From contig NZ_BMMW01000001.1 in NCBI RefSeq assembly GCF_014646135.1, positions 575,570-639,569 of the forward strand: a stretch of DNA of 64,000 nucleotides. Direction: 5' to 3'. How positions within the stretch are numbered: the first letter of the stretch is position 1; each line of letters opens with the position of its first letter. A program made the position numbers and the translations under genes. The DNA is from Nocardia camponoti. GTDB lineage: Bacteria; Actinomycetota; Actinomycetes; Mycobacteriales; Mycobacteriaceae. Positions 51,594 through 60,543 of the stretch are shown one piece after another. The notes beneath the pieces are model-generated. The model saw only the letters and a list, made by a program, of their open reading frames with translations, made no database searches and was not told the DNA's origin.

Positions 51594-52427
51594 GTGACCA
51601 GGATTCGGATGTTCGCCACTGATCTCGACGGCACCCTGTTGCGGTCCGACGGCACCATTTCGCCGCGCACCGCTGCCGCGATGGCGGCGGCGCGGGAAGC
51701 TGGGGTTGAGGTCGTGTGGGCGACGGCCCGTGCTCGGCATTCGGTGCGTGCGCTTGCGGCGACCTGCGGGTTTCGGGGGAAAGCGGTGTGCGCGAACGGT
51801 GCTGTCATCGTCGACCTCGCCACCGGGGAACCCGAGATTGTCGAGACAGTCACCATCGACGCCGACCACGCGCGCACGGCAATGGCTCATCTGCGCGAGC
51901 TTGTGCCTGGGGTAGCGTTCGCCAATGTTGGGGCAACCGAGTTCGTCGCCGAAGCCGAGTATGTGGCGATGTGCGACTTCACCGACCATCACCGGCACCC
52001 GCACGACATGACCGTGTCGACGGTGCTGCCCGTCGCCAATCACCCCCTTGTGAAAATCGTCGCCCGGCACGCCGATGTGCCGAGCGCCGACCTGTTCACG
52101 CTGGTGTCGGGGGCCGGAATCGCGGGCGTTGAGGTCACCCACTCCGGCGCGCCCTACGTGGAGATGGCGGCGGCGGGGGTCTCGAAAGCTAGTGCGCTGG
52201 AACGGGTTTGCCAGCGACTCGGCATTGATGCGACGGAGGTCGCCGCGGCGGGCGACGCGTTCAACGACGTCGCGATGCTTACCTGGGCGGGCACGGCGGT
52301 TGTCCCGGCCAACGCTCGCCCGGAGGTGCGCGCGCTCGCCGCCCTCGTCATCCCCGCCAATGACGAGGACGGCGTCGCACAGTATTTGGAGCAACTCATC
52401 GCGGAGCAGGCCGCGTCACGGACGTAA
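51594..52427 (+). CDS. HAD-superfamily Cof-type phosphatase
   Basis: A 277-residue HAD type IIB hydrolase: motif I FATDLDGTLLRSDG (nucleophile Asp), motif II near VWATARA, a small alpha/beta cap (residues 85-195), Lys in PLVKIVARH/VSKASALE, and motif IV GDAFNDVAMLTWAGTAVVPANA. Cof-like enzymes act on sugar phosphates, FMN or PLP. Substrate unknown. GTG start. It follows the tldE gene by 41 bases in the same direction, possibly cotranscribed. Confidence 0.9.
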   Translation: MTRIRMFATDLDGTLLRSDGTISPRTAAAMAAAREAGVEVVWATARARHSVRALAATCGFRGKAVCANGAVIVDLATGEPEIVETVTIDADHARTAMAHLRELVPGVAFANVGATEFVAEAEYVAMCDFTDHHRHPHDMTVSTVLPVANHPLVKIVARHADVPSADLFTLVSGAGIAGVEVTHSGAPYVEMAAAGVSKASALERVCQRLGIDATEVAAAGDAFNDVAMLTWAGTAVVPANARPEVRALAALVIPANDEDGVAQYLEQLIAEQAASRT

Positions 52428-52446
52428 GCGCGGCGGCCCTACGCGC

Positions 52447-53736
52447 TCACACGCGCTCAAGCACCGCCGATGCGCCGATGCCGCCTGCCGCGCAAATGCC
52501 AAGCAGCGCAGTCTCTTTGCCGGTGCGCGCCAACTCGTTGGCCATGGTCGTGACCATGCGCGCGCCCGTCGCACCGAACGGGTGGCCCAACGAAATCGAG
52601 CCGCCATGCACGTTCAACCGGTCGATATCCACGCTGCCAACCGCATCGGTTCGGTCGAGGCGTTCCTTCGCCCAGGTCGGGCTTTCCAACATGCGCAGCA
52701 CCGAAAGGGTTTGGGCGGCAAAGGCTTCGTGAATGTCGACCAGGTCGATGTCGGCCAGCGACATGCCCGCCTTGTCGAGTGCGCGCGGCATCGAGATCGC
52801 CGGGCCAAGCAGCACCTGGTCGGCGGGGTCGACGCTCACGAAACTCCACGAACGGAACGCGGCGAGCGGCGTGAAACCGAGCGCGCGCGCCTTCTCCTCG
52901 CTCATCAGCAACACCGCCGACGCGCCGTCAGTGAGCGGGCTGGCGTTGCCTGCCGTGACGGTGCCGTCAGCGGCGAAGACCGGCTTCAACGTCGCGAGTT
53001 TCTCAACGCTCGTCGTCGCACGGACCAGCCCGTCGGTGGTGATCTCACGACCGTCAGCCGTGCGGACCGGCACCACCTCGTCATCGAAGCGACCCGACGC
53101 GATCGCCGCGGCCGCGCGATGATGCGATCGAGCGGCGAAGACGTCCTGGTCTTCGCGCGAAATACCGTTGATCCGCGCCATCTTCTCAGCCGACTCCCCC
53201 ATCACCTCACCGGTGGTGCGCTCGGCGATCTTCGGCTGACGCGGCAGCACATCGGTGAACGGGGCAAGCTGACGGATGACACCCAAATAATCACGGGCAG
53301 AAGGTTTTCCGAGTGCGACGGGCGCGAGCGCGTGCACCACACTTTGCGGGAGCTTGATCTCGGCATTGCTTGTCGAGTCGCTACCGCCGGCGATCATGAT
53401 GTCGTATTCGCCGCGCTCAATCGCCGCCGCCGCCGAGGTCACGGCCTGCAACCCCGACGCGCACGCCCGCGTGACCGTGTACCCCTCGCACCCGAAATCG
53501 AGGCCCACATCGAGGGCGACTTCCCGCGCGATATTCGGCGCGTGACTGGGCAACACAACCCCACCCCAGACGATCGATTCGATCGCCTTCGGGTCGATAT
53601 CGGTGCGCGCGAGCAGCCCACGAACGGCGCTACCAGCGAGCGCGATGCTGTCGAGCTGCGTGAAATCAGTGAACGCGCGAACGAACGGCGTGCGGACGCC
53701 AGCGACGATGACGGCGCGATTACGAGAATTAGCCAT
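52447..53736 (-). CDS. Thiolase, FadA2/FadI-like acetyl-CoA acyltransferase
   Basis: A 429-residue thiolase. Active-site Cys in TRACASGLQAV, His in LNVHGGSISLGHPFGATGAR, Cys in GICAAGGIGA. The N-terminus has NRAVIVAGVRTPFVRAFTDF and the loop residues ESAEKMARINGISREDQDVFAARSH are typical. Length and sequence fit FadI/FadA2 (429-440 residues), which act in fatty-acid beta-oxidation rather than biosynthesis. It converges with the HAD gene. No FadJ or FadB partner adjoins. Confidence 0.92.
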   Translation of the reverse strand: MANSRNRAVIVAGVRTPFVRAFTDFTQLDSIALAGSAVRGLLARTDIDPKAIESIVWGGVVLPSHAPNIAREVALDVGLDFGCEGYTVTRACASGLQAVTSAAAAIERGEYDIMIAGGSDSTSNAEIKLPQSVVHALAPVALGKPSARDYLGVIRQLAPFTDVLPRQPKIAERTTGEVMGESAEKMARINGISREDQDVFAARSHHRAAAAIASGRFDDEVVPVRTADGREITTDGLVRATTSVEKLATLKPVFAADGTVTAGNASPLTDGASAVLLMSEEKARALGFTPLAAFRSWSFVSVDPADQVLLGPAISMPRALDKAGMSLADIDLVDIHEAFAAQTLSVLRMLESPTWAKERLDRTDAVGSVDIDRLNVHGGSISLGHPFGATGARMVTTMANELARTGKETALLGICAAGGIGASAVLERV

Positions 53737-53763
53737 ACCCGACTGTATCCGGTACTTGGCGTA

Positions 53764-54537
53764 TCAGGTACTGGAAGTCGGAAGTAATCGTGTCGCCAAC
53801 CAATCGCGATAGCGCGTCGCGCCGACACGCTCCGCCGCAGGCGACGTCAACACATCACCCGCCGCTAAGGCGAACGGCCCCGCACTGTCATCGATGCGAA
53901 TCGGCCGGGTGTCGCGGCGCGCGATCGAGGTAATGCGGCCAATTTCGTCGAGGCCGAGCACCTCAGGTCCGACGACATCGATCGTGCCACCCAACGGCGA
54001 TCCGGTCGCGATATCGGCGATGAACGACGCGGCATCGTCAGCAGCGATCGGCCGGAGTCGCGTTGACGGCAACCGCACCACATCGGAATCGCTTGTCCAC
54101 GCAAGGATTTCGTCAACGTATTCGAAGAACTGCGTTGCGCGCACGATCGAGAACGGGACCGGTGCGGACTCGAACAGTTTCTCCTGCACCGTTTTCGCCT
54201 GGTAATAACCAAGATTCGGCACCTGGTCGACCCCCACGATCGACAACAACACCAGGTGGCCAACGCCCGCTTCCAACGCTGCGGCGTGCAGATTCGACGC
54301 CGTCGTCTGGAAGAAGTTCGCGGCGGAAAAGTCCGGCACGGGCGCCTGCGTTGCGTCGATCGCCACATCGACGCCGATCAGCGCTTCGGCGAGACCGACA
54401 CCGGTCATCAGGTCGACGCCGGTAGCGCGGGCGTGTGGGCGGGCGTCGTGGCCCGCAGCCCGAAGCTCAGCGGTGATGTGTTGGCCGATGAGCCCGGTGC
54501 CGCCGAAAACGGCGATCCGAAGAGGTTGAGTGAGCAT
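53764..54537 (-). CDS. NmrA-like NAD(P)-binding family protein
   Basis: A 257-residue Rossmann-fold protein with the atypical SDR motif RIAVFGGTGLIGQHITAELRAAGHDARPHARA, a domain with HLVLLSIVGVDQVPNLGYYQAKTVQEKLFESAPVPFSIVRATQFFEYVDEILAW (Y-x-x-K), then IDVVGPEVLGLDEI. It resembles NmrA/HSCARG-type sensors and UDP-sugar-epimerase-like reductases. MLTQPLR at 54537 is the start (AAGGA upstream). The SnoaL-like gene precedes it by 29 bases, and a divergent LysR gene probably controls both. Confidence 0.85.
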   Translation of the reverse strand: MLTQPLRIAVFGGTGLIGQHITAELRAAGHDARPHARATGVDLMTGVGLAEALIGVDVAIDATQAPVPDFSAANFFQTTASNLHAAALEAGVGHLVLLSIVGVDQVPNLGYYQAKTVQEKLFESAPVPFSIVRATQFFEYVDEILAWTSDSDVVRLPSTRLRPIAADDAASFIADIATGSPLGGTIDVVGPEVLGLDEIGRITSIARRDTRPIRIDDSAGPFALAAGDVLTSPAAERVGATRYRDWLATRLLPTSST

Positions 54538-54566
54538 GATGCAGTCCTTACGGTCGGATTCCACGG

Positions 54567-55064
54567 TCAGCCGAAGATGGCGATGGGGTCGCCGGTGAGC
54601 CAGGTGTTGTCGATACGCATCCGGTGGATACGCCACGCCTCGCCGTCGCGGTGAAGTTCGACGGTGTAGGGGTTTTTCAGGAGCGCGTGCACGGCCGGAT
54701 CGGCGATAAGCACATGCTGAGCTTCCACCAGTGCGGTCAGGTGGGCGACGTCGCCGTCAATGCTGATCCGCGGATTAGTCACCTGGTGTGTGGTGTCCAC
54801 GCGGCCCGTGAACAGGGCAAGGATGGTCGTCACGATGGTGTCGCGGCCGCTCATCACGGGTGGGGTCGCACCCCAGCGGGCGGCAGCTGGCCGGAAGTCC
54901 ACTTCGGCGTCAGCGGTGAACGCCGAGGCGAACAGCTCGCTGTCTTTGGTGTCTTGCCCGAGCGCGAACCGGTACAGCGCGTCGACGATCTCGGCGCGGT
55001 CGCGCAGTTCGGCTACCACCGCGTCGGTATCGGTCGCGGTCAATGCTTGGTAAGCGGTGCTCAC
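54567..55064 (-). CDS. SnoaL/NTF2-like protein
   Basis: A 165-residue cone-fold (NTF2-like) protein: VVAELRDRAEIVDALYRFALGQDTKDSELFASAFTADAEVDF at the start, then TTHQVTNPRISIDGDVAHLTALVEAQHVL and a C-terminal TVELHRDGEAWRIHRMRIDNTWLTGD. This is the SnoaL-4-type of polyketide-cyclase-like or dehydratase-like proteins (scytalone dehydratase family). Its substrate is unknown. GTG 55064 is chosen because AGGAG precedes it. It is upstream of the NmrA-like gene and divergent from the LysR gene. Confidence 0.85.
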   Translation of the reverse strand: MSTAYQALTATDTDAVVAELRDRAEIVDALYRFALGQDTKDSELFASAFTADAEVDFRPAAARWGATPPVMSGRDTIVTTILALFTGRVDTTHQVTNPRISIDGDVAHLTALVEAQHVLIADPAVHALLKNPYTVELHRDGEAWRIHRMRIDNTWLTGDPIAIFG

Positions 55065-55180
55065 GGAAACTCCTGTGGATCTCGGGTGGGGTGCTAAATC
55101 CACTGTGGCGCGCTGCGAATTCGCGAACAACGGTCGAATCCGCCACGATCGTTACGTCAGACTTAACGATGGGAGCGGGC

Positions 55181-56062
55181 GTGATCGACCGACTTGAAGT
55201 GGAAACCGTGCTGACGCTGGCCGAAGAACTCCACTTCGGCCGGACCGCTGAGCGCCTGCATGTTTCGACCGCGCGCGTCAGCCAGACCATTCGAGCGCTG
55301 GAACGCCGAGTCGGCACGCCGCTGTTCGAGCGCACAAGTAGGCGAGTCGCGCTCACACCGATCGGGACGCAGTTTGTCGAACGACTACGCCCGGCCTGGC
55401 ACGACGTTCAGGCCGCAGTCCGTCACGCGGTCGACGCTGGCCGGGGACTAACCGGGACGCTGCGCGTTGGCTTCGTTGGGCCAGCCGCCGCGCAAGTGCT
55501 CATCCGCGCCACCGAACAGTTCCGGCACGCGGTGCCCGGCTGCGAAGTGCAGATCCGCGAAGCGCAGCTCGCCGAGGTGCCCGAACTGCTGAGCGCGGGC
55601 ACGGTCGAGGTGTGCCTGTGCCCGTTCAGCGACGCACTCCCCGCCACCCTCGCGCGCGGGCCCGTGCTGGTCCGCGAGGCGTTCCTGCTCGCGGTTCCGA
55701 CGACGCACCCTTGGGCCGACCTGCGCGAACTGTCGGTCAGCGACATCGGTGACACCCCCACTATCCAGCTCGCCGGAGCGGTCAACCCCGTCGCGAACCC
55801 GGCGGCGGGACCGGCGGCAGCGACCCTGCACGAAGCGCTGACGCTCGTCGGCGTCGGCCGGGGCGTGCTGCCGATCGGCGCGCACGCGCAGCGCTACCAC
55901 GCCCGACCCGACATCACCTACGTGATCCTGCGCGACACCCCGATGCTGGAATGGGGACTGGTGTGGCCAACCGAACGCAGCAACGCCCGCATTCGTGCGT
56001 TCGCTGAGGCGACCGTCGGGTCGGGCGTGCCATCGCCATACTTGTCGCATGGGAATTCGTAG
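55181..56062 (+). CDS. LysR-family transcriptional regulator
   Basis: A 293-residue LysR: HTH at residues 1-60 (DRLEVETVLTLAEELHFGRTAERLHVSTARVSQTIRALERRVGTPLFERTSRRVALTPIG), then a two-lobe ligand-binding domain (GTLRVGFVGPAAAQVLIRATEQFRHAVPGCEVQIREAQLAEVPELLSAGTVEVCLCPF). GTG 55181 has GGGAG before it; ATG 55169 is the alternative. It is divergent from the SnoaL-NmrA operon, which it probably controls. Ligand unknown. Confidence 0.9.
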   Translation: MIDRLEVETVLTLAEELHFGRTAERLHVSTARVSQTIRALERRVGTPLFERTSRRVALTPIGTQFVERLRPAWHDVQAAVRHAVDAGRGLTGTLRVGFVGPAAAQVLIRATEQFRHAVPGCEVQIREAQLAEVPELLSAGTVEVCLCPFSDALPATLARGPVLVREAFLLAVPTTHPWADLRELSVSDIGDTPTIQLAGAVNPVANPAAGPAAATLHEALTLVGVGRGVLPIGAHAQRYHARPDITYVILRDTPMLEWGLVWPTERSNARIRAFAEATVGSGVPSPYLSHGNS

Positions 56063-56756
56063 TCGGACGGCTCAAGCGTGGAGCCACGTGCGCGGTCATC
56101 TTCGGGTTCGAACTCTGCTGCGCATGGGTGCCGTCGCGGTGAGCGTTGCCGCGATCGTCGGACTGGGCGCTATCGTCTGGATCCGCTTCGCCGCGAGCGA
56201 CCACGCCTACTCACTCGCGACCGTGCCAGCGTCGGAGGTCGCGATTGTGCCTGGGGCGCAGGTTTATACCAACGGGCAACCGTCGCCGTACTTGGCCGCG
56301 CGCCTCGACCTGGGCCGTCAACTGCTCGAAGCGGGCAAAGTCAAAGCGCTGCTCCTCACCGGCGACAACGGGCGCGCCACCTACGACGAGCCAACCGCGA
56401 TGCGCGACTACCTCATTCGCAAAGGCGTCCCGGCGAACAAGATCGCACTCGACTACGCCGGATTCAGCACCTACGAATCGTGCGCGCGAGCAAACAAGAT
56501 CTTCGGGGTGAAACACGCGATCGTCGTGACCCAGGACTTCAGCCTGCCACGCACCATCGCGCTCTGCCGAGACGCGGGAATCGACGCCACCGGCATCGCC
56601 GACGACACCCAACCGCACAACGGTGTTTACCAAAAGTGTTGGCTGCGAGACCAACTCGCCGCGACCAAGGCGGTGTACGAGATCGTCGTCGACCCGACAC
56701 CCACGTTCCTGGGGCGTGAGGAGACGACAGTGCGCGACGCGATCAACGCGCACTAG
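56049..56756 (+). CDS. SanA/YdcF-like (DUF218) membrane-anchored protein
   Basis: A 235-residue protein with one TM segment (residues about 30-50) and an extracytoplasmic DUF218 domain: VAIVPGAQVYTNGQPSPYLAARLDLGRQLLEAGKVKALLLTGDNG, DEPTAMRDYLIRKGVPANKIALDYAGFSTYESCARANKIFG, AIVVTQDFSLPRTIALCRDAGID. This is the SanA pattern (linked to vancomycin resistance and envelope barrier in E. coli). ATG 56049 overlaps the LysR stop by 14 bases. Confidence 0.88.
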   Translation: MGIRSRTAQAWSHVRGHLRVRTLLRMGAVAVSVAAIVGLGAIVWIRFAASDHAYSLATVPASEVAIVPGAQVYTNGQPSPYLAARLDLGRQLLEAGKVKALLLTGDNGRATYDEPTAMRDYLIRKGVPANKIALDYAGFSTYESCARANKIFGVKHAIVVTQDFSLPRTIALCRDAGIDATGIADDTQPHNGVYQKCWLRDQLAATKAVYEIVVDPTPTFLGREETTVRDAINAH

Positions 56757-56777
56757 CCGCGCAACAACGCGGCGCGA

Positions 56778-57161
56778 TTAGTCGAGGGTGATCTCGATGC
56801 CCGTCGTTCCGTCCTTGCCACGACGGATCCGACTGGCCAGGATCAACAGTGGGCCAAGCAACCAATACTTGCGTTGCAATGCCTTGCGGACGGTTTCGGT
56901 TTCGGCGGAATCAAGGATGCGGGCCGTGCCGGGGACCGCCGTTGTTCCCTCGGTCAGCGCGCCGCGCGCGTTGCACGGTTGCAGTGTCACTGCCGGGTTG
57001 CGGCGGATGCGTTTCACCTTCCACGACTCAGCTTCGGTCCAGACGAAGAGTTTGCCGTCGCGGGCCACGGCCCACACCGGCGTGGCCACCGGCGTTCCGT
57101 CCTTGCGGAAAGTGGTGAGCTGCACGTAATTAGCGTCGGCCAGGGCGCCCAAGTCAGTCAT
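56778..57161 (-). CDS. F420-dependent PPOX-class oxidoreductase
   Basis: A 127-residue split-barrel protein: LADANYVQLTTFRKDGTPVATPVWAVARDGKLFVWTEAESWKVKRIRRNPAVTLQPCNARGALT, typical of the small mycobacterial PPOX class of F420-binding proteins (Rv2061c-like). The KVKRIRRNP loop is the likely phosphate-binding site. A second line of evidence, with the Ddn-like protein, for F420 use. Substrate unknown. The gene converges with the sanA-like gene. Confidence 0.88.
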   Translation of the reverse strand: MTDLGALADANYVQLTTFRKDGTPVATPVWAVARDGKLFVWTEAESWKVKRIRRNPAVTLQPCNARGALTEGTTAVPGTARILDSAETETVRKALQRKYWLLGPLLILASRIRRGKDGTTGIEITLD

Positions 57162-57355
57162 GTGAGCAAGCGTAGTCGCGACACCTGGTCGGCCACATCG
57201 GGGAAATTCCCGATAGACAGGCGACTCATCGGCGCGATTCGGGTCAGTCCGCGCACAAGTCTTACGGCCTAGTCGACGACCTGGTTGACTCGAACGCTCG
57301 ACACCATCAGCGAGACCACATCGCGATTATCGTTCCAATAGAACAGGATTCAGTA

Positions 57356-58165
57356 ATGCCATCCGCACCGGAATGGGCCCAACAACGCGAGTACGGGCTC
57401 CGGGTCGACTGGGGACGAGCGGGTGCCAACGCCATCAGCCACGGCGTCGCCTGCCTTGTCGTGATCGACGTGCTGTCGTTCACCACCACCGTCGGCATCG
57501 CGACCTCACGCGGAACGACGGTGTACCCGTATCCGTGGCGCGACGCGTCCGCGCGCGACTTCGCCGCCGCCAACAACGCCCAGCTCGCGGTCGGGCGACG
57601 GGAAGTGACCGAAGACAATCCGTGGTCGCTTTCGCCCGCCGCAATCAAGAGCGCACCGGCCGTCGAACGGCTCGTGCTGCCGTCTCCGAACGGGTCGGCT
57701 ATCGCGGCGAGCGTGCGCGGAACTCCGGTGGCAGCCAGTGCATTACGCAATGTGAGCGCCGTCGCCGACTGGCTTATCAAGCACCAGCTCGGCACTCGTG
57801 AAGCACCAATCGCGATCATCGCGGCGGGCGAGCACTGGCCCAACGGCGACGGATTACGACCCGCGATCGAAGACTGGCTGGGCGCGGGGTTGCTCGCCGC
57901 TGCCCTCGCGGATAGTGGGCGCACGGACCTGTCACCCGAGGCGCACGCTGCCGCCGCTACTGCCCGGGCGACGCCGAATATCACTGCCGCAGTGCGGGAT
58001 TGTGCATCCGGACGTGAATTGCGTGCGGGCGGTTTCGCCGACGACGTCGCCCTCGCGATCGAGATCGACGCGGACCTCACGGTTCCGGTTTTGGTAGATG
58101 GGGCGTTCCGGGCAGCGGCCGGTGCGGGGCGCGCGATCACGCCCCGCCCCGTTACCTCCTACTGA
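57356..58165 (+). CDS. 2-phosphosulfolactate phosphatase family (ComB-like)
   Basis: A 269-residue protein with the ComB signatures: VVIDVLSFTTTVGIATSRGTTVYPY and LVLPSPNGSAIAASVRGTPVAASALRNVSAVADWLI, then IAIIAAGEHWPNGDGLRPAIEDWLGAGLLAAAL. ComB removes phosphate from 2-phosphosulfolactate in coenzyme M synthesis of methanogens; the bacterial homologues have a divergent or unproved role. No ComA or ComC is nearby. Mg-binding acidic residues are in D-V-L-S and E-D-W-L. The 194-base gap upstream holds nothing obvious. Confidence 0.86.
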   Translation: MPSAPEWAQQREYGLRVDWGRAGANAISHGVACLVVIDVLSFTTTVGIATSRGTTVYPYPWRDASARDFAAANNAQLAVGRREVTEDNPWSLSPAAIKSAPAVERLVLPSPNGSAIAASVRGTPVAASALRNVSAVADWLIKHQLGTREAPIAIIAAGEHWPNGDGLRPAIEDWLGAGLLAAALADSGRTDLSPEAHAAAATARATPNITAAVRDCASGRELRAGGFADDVALAIEIDADLTVPVLVDGAFRAAAGAGRAITPRPVTSY

Positions 58166-58683
58166 TTAGCGCCGATGATCCCGCCGATCACCGCGCCGAT
58201 TACACAGCCCGGGATCGCGGAAACGAACAGGAAGATCAACCCGATCAACGCGCCGATCACGCAGCCGATCGCGATCCCGGCGACGATGTTGCCTGTCGAG
58301 TCAATCTGTTGCAGCGCAACAGGATTGAGTGCGGGCGTGCCGATCGGGGTGAGCGTCAACGTGGTCGCCGCCGCGTCGATACGAGGCACAACTTGGGCGA
58401 CCGGACCCGCCACCGACGGCACCGTCGTGGGGATGAACCCAATACGAGTTCCGTTGGGCGACAACACCGCGACGCCGCTGTCGGGCGTGAGTTCGAACGT
58501 GCCTGCGACCAGTCGCACGGTCGCGGCCGACCCATCCGCGGCCACTCCCGCCTTGTACTCCACCCCCTGGTCGATGCCCGCGATGGTCGGTCCCGCGGCT
58601 GGCGCGCCGTAGGCCGTCGCGGCGGTGATTCCCGTGGCCGCGACGGTGAGCGCACCGACGGCGAGCAACTTGTTGAACCTCAT
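58159..58683 (-). CDS. Small secreted protein with glycine-zipper C-terminus
   Basis: A 174-residue protein with a signal peptide (KLLAVGALTVAATGITAATAYGAPA, cleavage after AYGA), a beta-rich middle of about 95 residues (VEYKAGVAADGSAATVRLVAGTFELTPDSG...) and a C-terminal hydrophobic glycine-zipper (IVAGIAIGCVIGALIGLIFLFVSAIPGCVIGAVIGGIIGANQ). The repeats of GxxxG with two Cys suggest a membrane-inserted or oligomeric tail. GGAGGG precedes the ATG at 58683. Unknown function; the pattern is common among secreted proteins of mycolata. The 3' end overlaps comB by 7 bases. Confidence 0.75.
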   Translation of the reverse strand: MRFNKLLAVGALTVAATGITAATAYGAPAAGPTIAGIDQGVEYKAGVAADGSAATVRLVAGTFELTPDSGVAVLSPNGTRIGFIPTTVPSVAGPVAQVVPRIDAAATTLTLTPIGTPALNPVALQQIDSTGNIVAGIAIGCVIGALIGLIFLFVSAIPGCVIGAVIGGIIGANQ

Positions 58684-58813
58684 GTGAGTTTTCCCTCCGA
58701 AGTGCCAGCCCCGACTAGCCCGAGACCAGCGTGACCTCACCATGATGCGCCATAGCTATGATCAATAACTAAGTTTTCACCGGATTCCTGGGAGACACAA
58801 CAGCTTTCAGCGA

Positions 58814-59620
58814 TTATCGATTAAGATTGCCCATGTCAATGGCGATTTGGGTGCCGGTAATCTTGCTGGCCTCGTCCGAACACAACCATGCGACCGTCGC
58901 CGCGATCTCCTCGGCCTCAATGATGTAGTCGGGCAACGAGTTCATGAAAATCGGGGCGAGCGTTGACCCGTATTTTTCGAACAGCGGACCCATTTCGGTG
59001 ATCACCATGCCCGTCGCGACGCCCGCCGGATGCACCGTGTTCACCCGAATACGGTGTGCGCCAAGCTCATTCGCCATCGTCTTCGCCAAGCCCGTCACGC
59101 CGTGCTTCGACGCGACGTAATGCGCGGTGAACGGCGTGCCTTTAAGCCCGGCCACCGAACTCGTGAACACCATCGCCCCGCCGGTGCCCTGTTCGATCAG
59201 GTGCGGAATCGCGGCCTTGGCGGTGTTGAACACCCCGGTCAGGTTCACGTCGATGGTCTCGCGCCACTGTTCGGCGGTGATCTCCCACGACATCGCCGCC
59301 GAACACACTCCCGCGTTCGCGACAACCGCGTCGAGACGACCAAACACCGAGACTCCCGCTGCCAACGCGCCCGCGACGCCGTCGAAGTCGCGCACGTCCA
59401 CCTGCGAAGCCACGATCCGGCCGCCCGCTTCTTCGACCAGTTTCACCGTTTCGGCAAGATCGTCGAGTGTCGCGCCCGGGTACGAGGTGCTCGCGAAGTC
59501 GACGCACGCGTCGATCGCGATCACGTCAGCGCCCTCACTCGCGAAACGCACCGCCTCGGCACGGCCCTGCCCGCGCGCCGCACCGGTGATGAACACGACC
59601 TTATTTTCGAACCGTCGCAT
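58814..59620 (-). CDS. Mycofactocin-coupled SDR oxidoreductase
   Basis: A 268-residue SDR with the mycofactocin-coupled signature (TIGR03971-like): FITGAARGQGRAEAVRFASEGADVIAIDACVDFASTSYPGATLDDLAETVKLVEEAGGRIVASQVDVRD, NAGVCSAA, SSVAGLKGTPFTAHYVASKHGVTGL (Ser, Tyr, Lys) and NTVHPAGVATGM. The 25-residue insertion after strand 2 (SYPGATLDDLAETV) sets this group apart from other SDRs. They hold NAD tightly and use mycofactocin as acceptor. Known examples act on carveol and other secondary alcohols. The mycofactocin genes are not in the window. Divergent from an IclR gene. Confidence 0.87.
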   Translation of the reverse strand: MRRFENKVVFITGAARGQGRAEAVRFASEGADVIAIDACVDFASTSYPGATLDDLAETVKLVEEAGGRIVASQVDVRDFDGVAGALAAGVSVFGRLDAVVANAGVCSAAMSWEITAEQWRETIDVNLTGVFNTAKAAIPHLIEQGTGGAMVFTSSVAGLKGTPFTAHYVASKHGVTGLAKTMANELGAHRIRVNTVHPAGVATGMVITEMGPLFEKYGSTLAPIFMNSLPDYIIEAEEIAATVAWLCSDEASKITGTQIAIDMGNLNR

Positions 59621-59771
59621 GGTTGCCTCCTGATCTCACCGCCCATGGCATCACCGACGATCGCCCGCGCGCGGTGAACCTCCCGCTCACCGGGACAAAC
59701 GTTTCCGCCCGCGCGCACCCACCACGGTGTTATCAATGGAACACGTGCCTGTTCGACAGCTGGGAGGGCAG

Positions 59772-60509
59772 ATGGCGACGACGCCAAGCGCCGGACTTGA
59801 GCGCGCCGCGCTGCTCATCGACGCGTTCGATGGACCCGGCAGGCTCACGCTCGCCGACATCGTCCGCCGCACCGGGCTGCCCCGCTCGTCAGCGCATCGC
59901 ATGCTCGACCAACTCGTGCAGTTGCGCTGGCTGCGCCGCGACGGCCGCGACTACGAACTCGGGCTGCGCCTCGTTGAGCTGGGTTCGCTTGCGGTGCACC
60001 AGGATCGGTTACATCGCGCCGCGCTGCCCTACCTGCGCGAACTGCATCGCGCCACCGGTTTCGTCGTGCACTTGGCCGTCCTCGACGGCGATGACGTGGT
60101 GTACCTCGACAAGGTCGGCGGTGAATGGAACACGGCGGTGCCGAGTCGCGTCGGCGGTCGACGTCCCGCGCACACCACCGCGCTCGGCAAAGCACTGCTC
60201 GCCGCGAACGACGCCCACCCGCGTGCCATCGCCGACGAACTCGCGAAGGTCCACGCACACGGTTACGCGGTGGAACGCGGGTTGGCGGGCATTGGTTGCG
60301 TCGCCGCGGCGATCGGCGACCCCGTCGCCCCGATCGCGGCCGTTTCGGTATGCGGGCCGGCCGACCGCATGCACCTCGACCACCGCCTAGCCGCACCGGT
60401 CCGCACCACGGCCCTCAACATTTGGCGGCACATGAACGCCGACCGCGTGCACCCGACGTTGCAGCAGTCGCGCCCACTGCCCGCCCGCGCCGAACCGACC
60501 TACGCCTAA
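59772..60509 (+). CDS. IclR-family transcriptional regulator
   Basis: A 245-residue IclR: HTH in AALLIDAFDGPGRLTLADIVRRTGLPRSSAHRMLDQLVQLRWLRRDGRDYELGLRLVELG, then the effector domain (ELHRATGFVVHLAVLDGDDVVYLDKVGG, HTTALGKALLAAND, GCVAAAIGDPVAPIAAVSVCGPADRM). ATG 59772 is preferred: GGAGGG lies 4 bases before. It is divergent from the mycofactocin-type SDR across 151 bases and probably controls it. Effector unknown. Confidence 0.92.
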   Translation: MATTPSAGLERAALLIDAFDGPGRLTLADIVRRTGLPRSSAHRMLDQLVQLRWLRRDGRDYELGLRLVELGSLAVHQDRLHRAALPYLRELHRATGFVVHLAVLDGDDVVYLDKVGGEWNTAVPSRVGGRRPAHTTALGKALLAANDAHPRAIADELAKVHAHGYAVERGLAGIGCVAAAIGDPVAPIAAVSVCGPADRMHLDHRLAAPVRTTALNIWRHMNADRVHPTLQQSRPLPARAEPTYA

Positions 60510-60543
60510 CCCCCGCAGCAGTCGCGGCCCTACCTGAACTCGC

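Noticed and set aside
52075..53787. A 570-residue plus-strand frame across the HAD and thiolase genes
   Set aside because: It overlaps two well-supported genes in other frames and has no recognisable domain; Arg-rich shadow.
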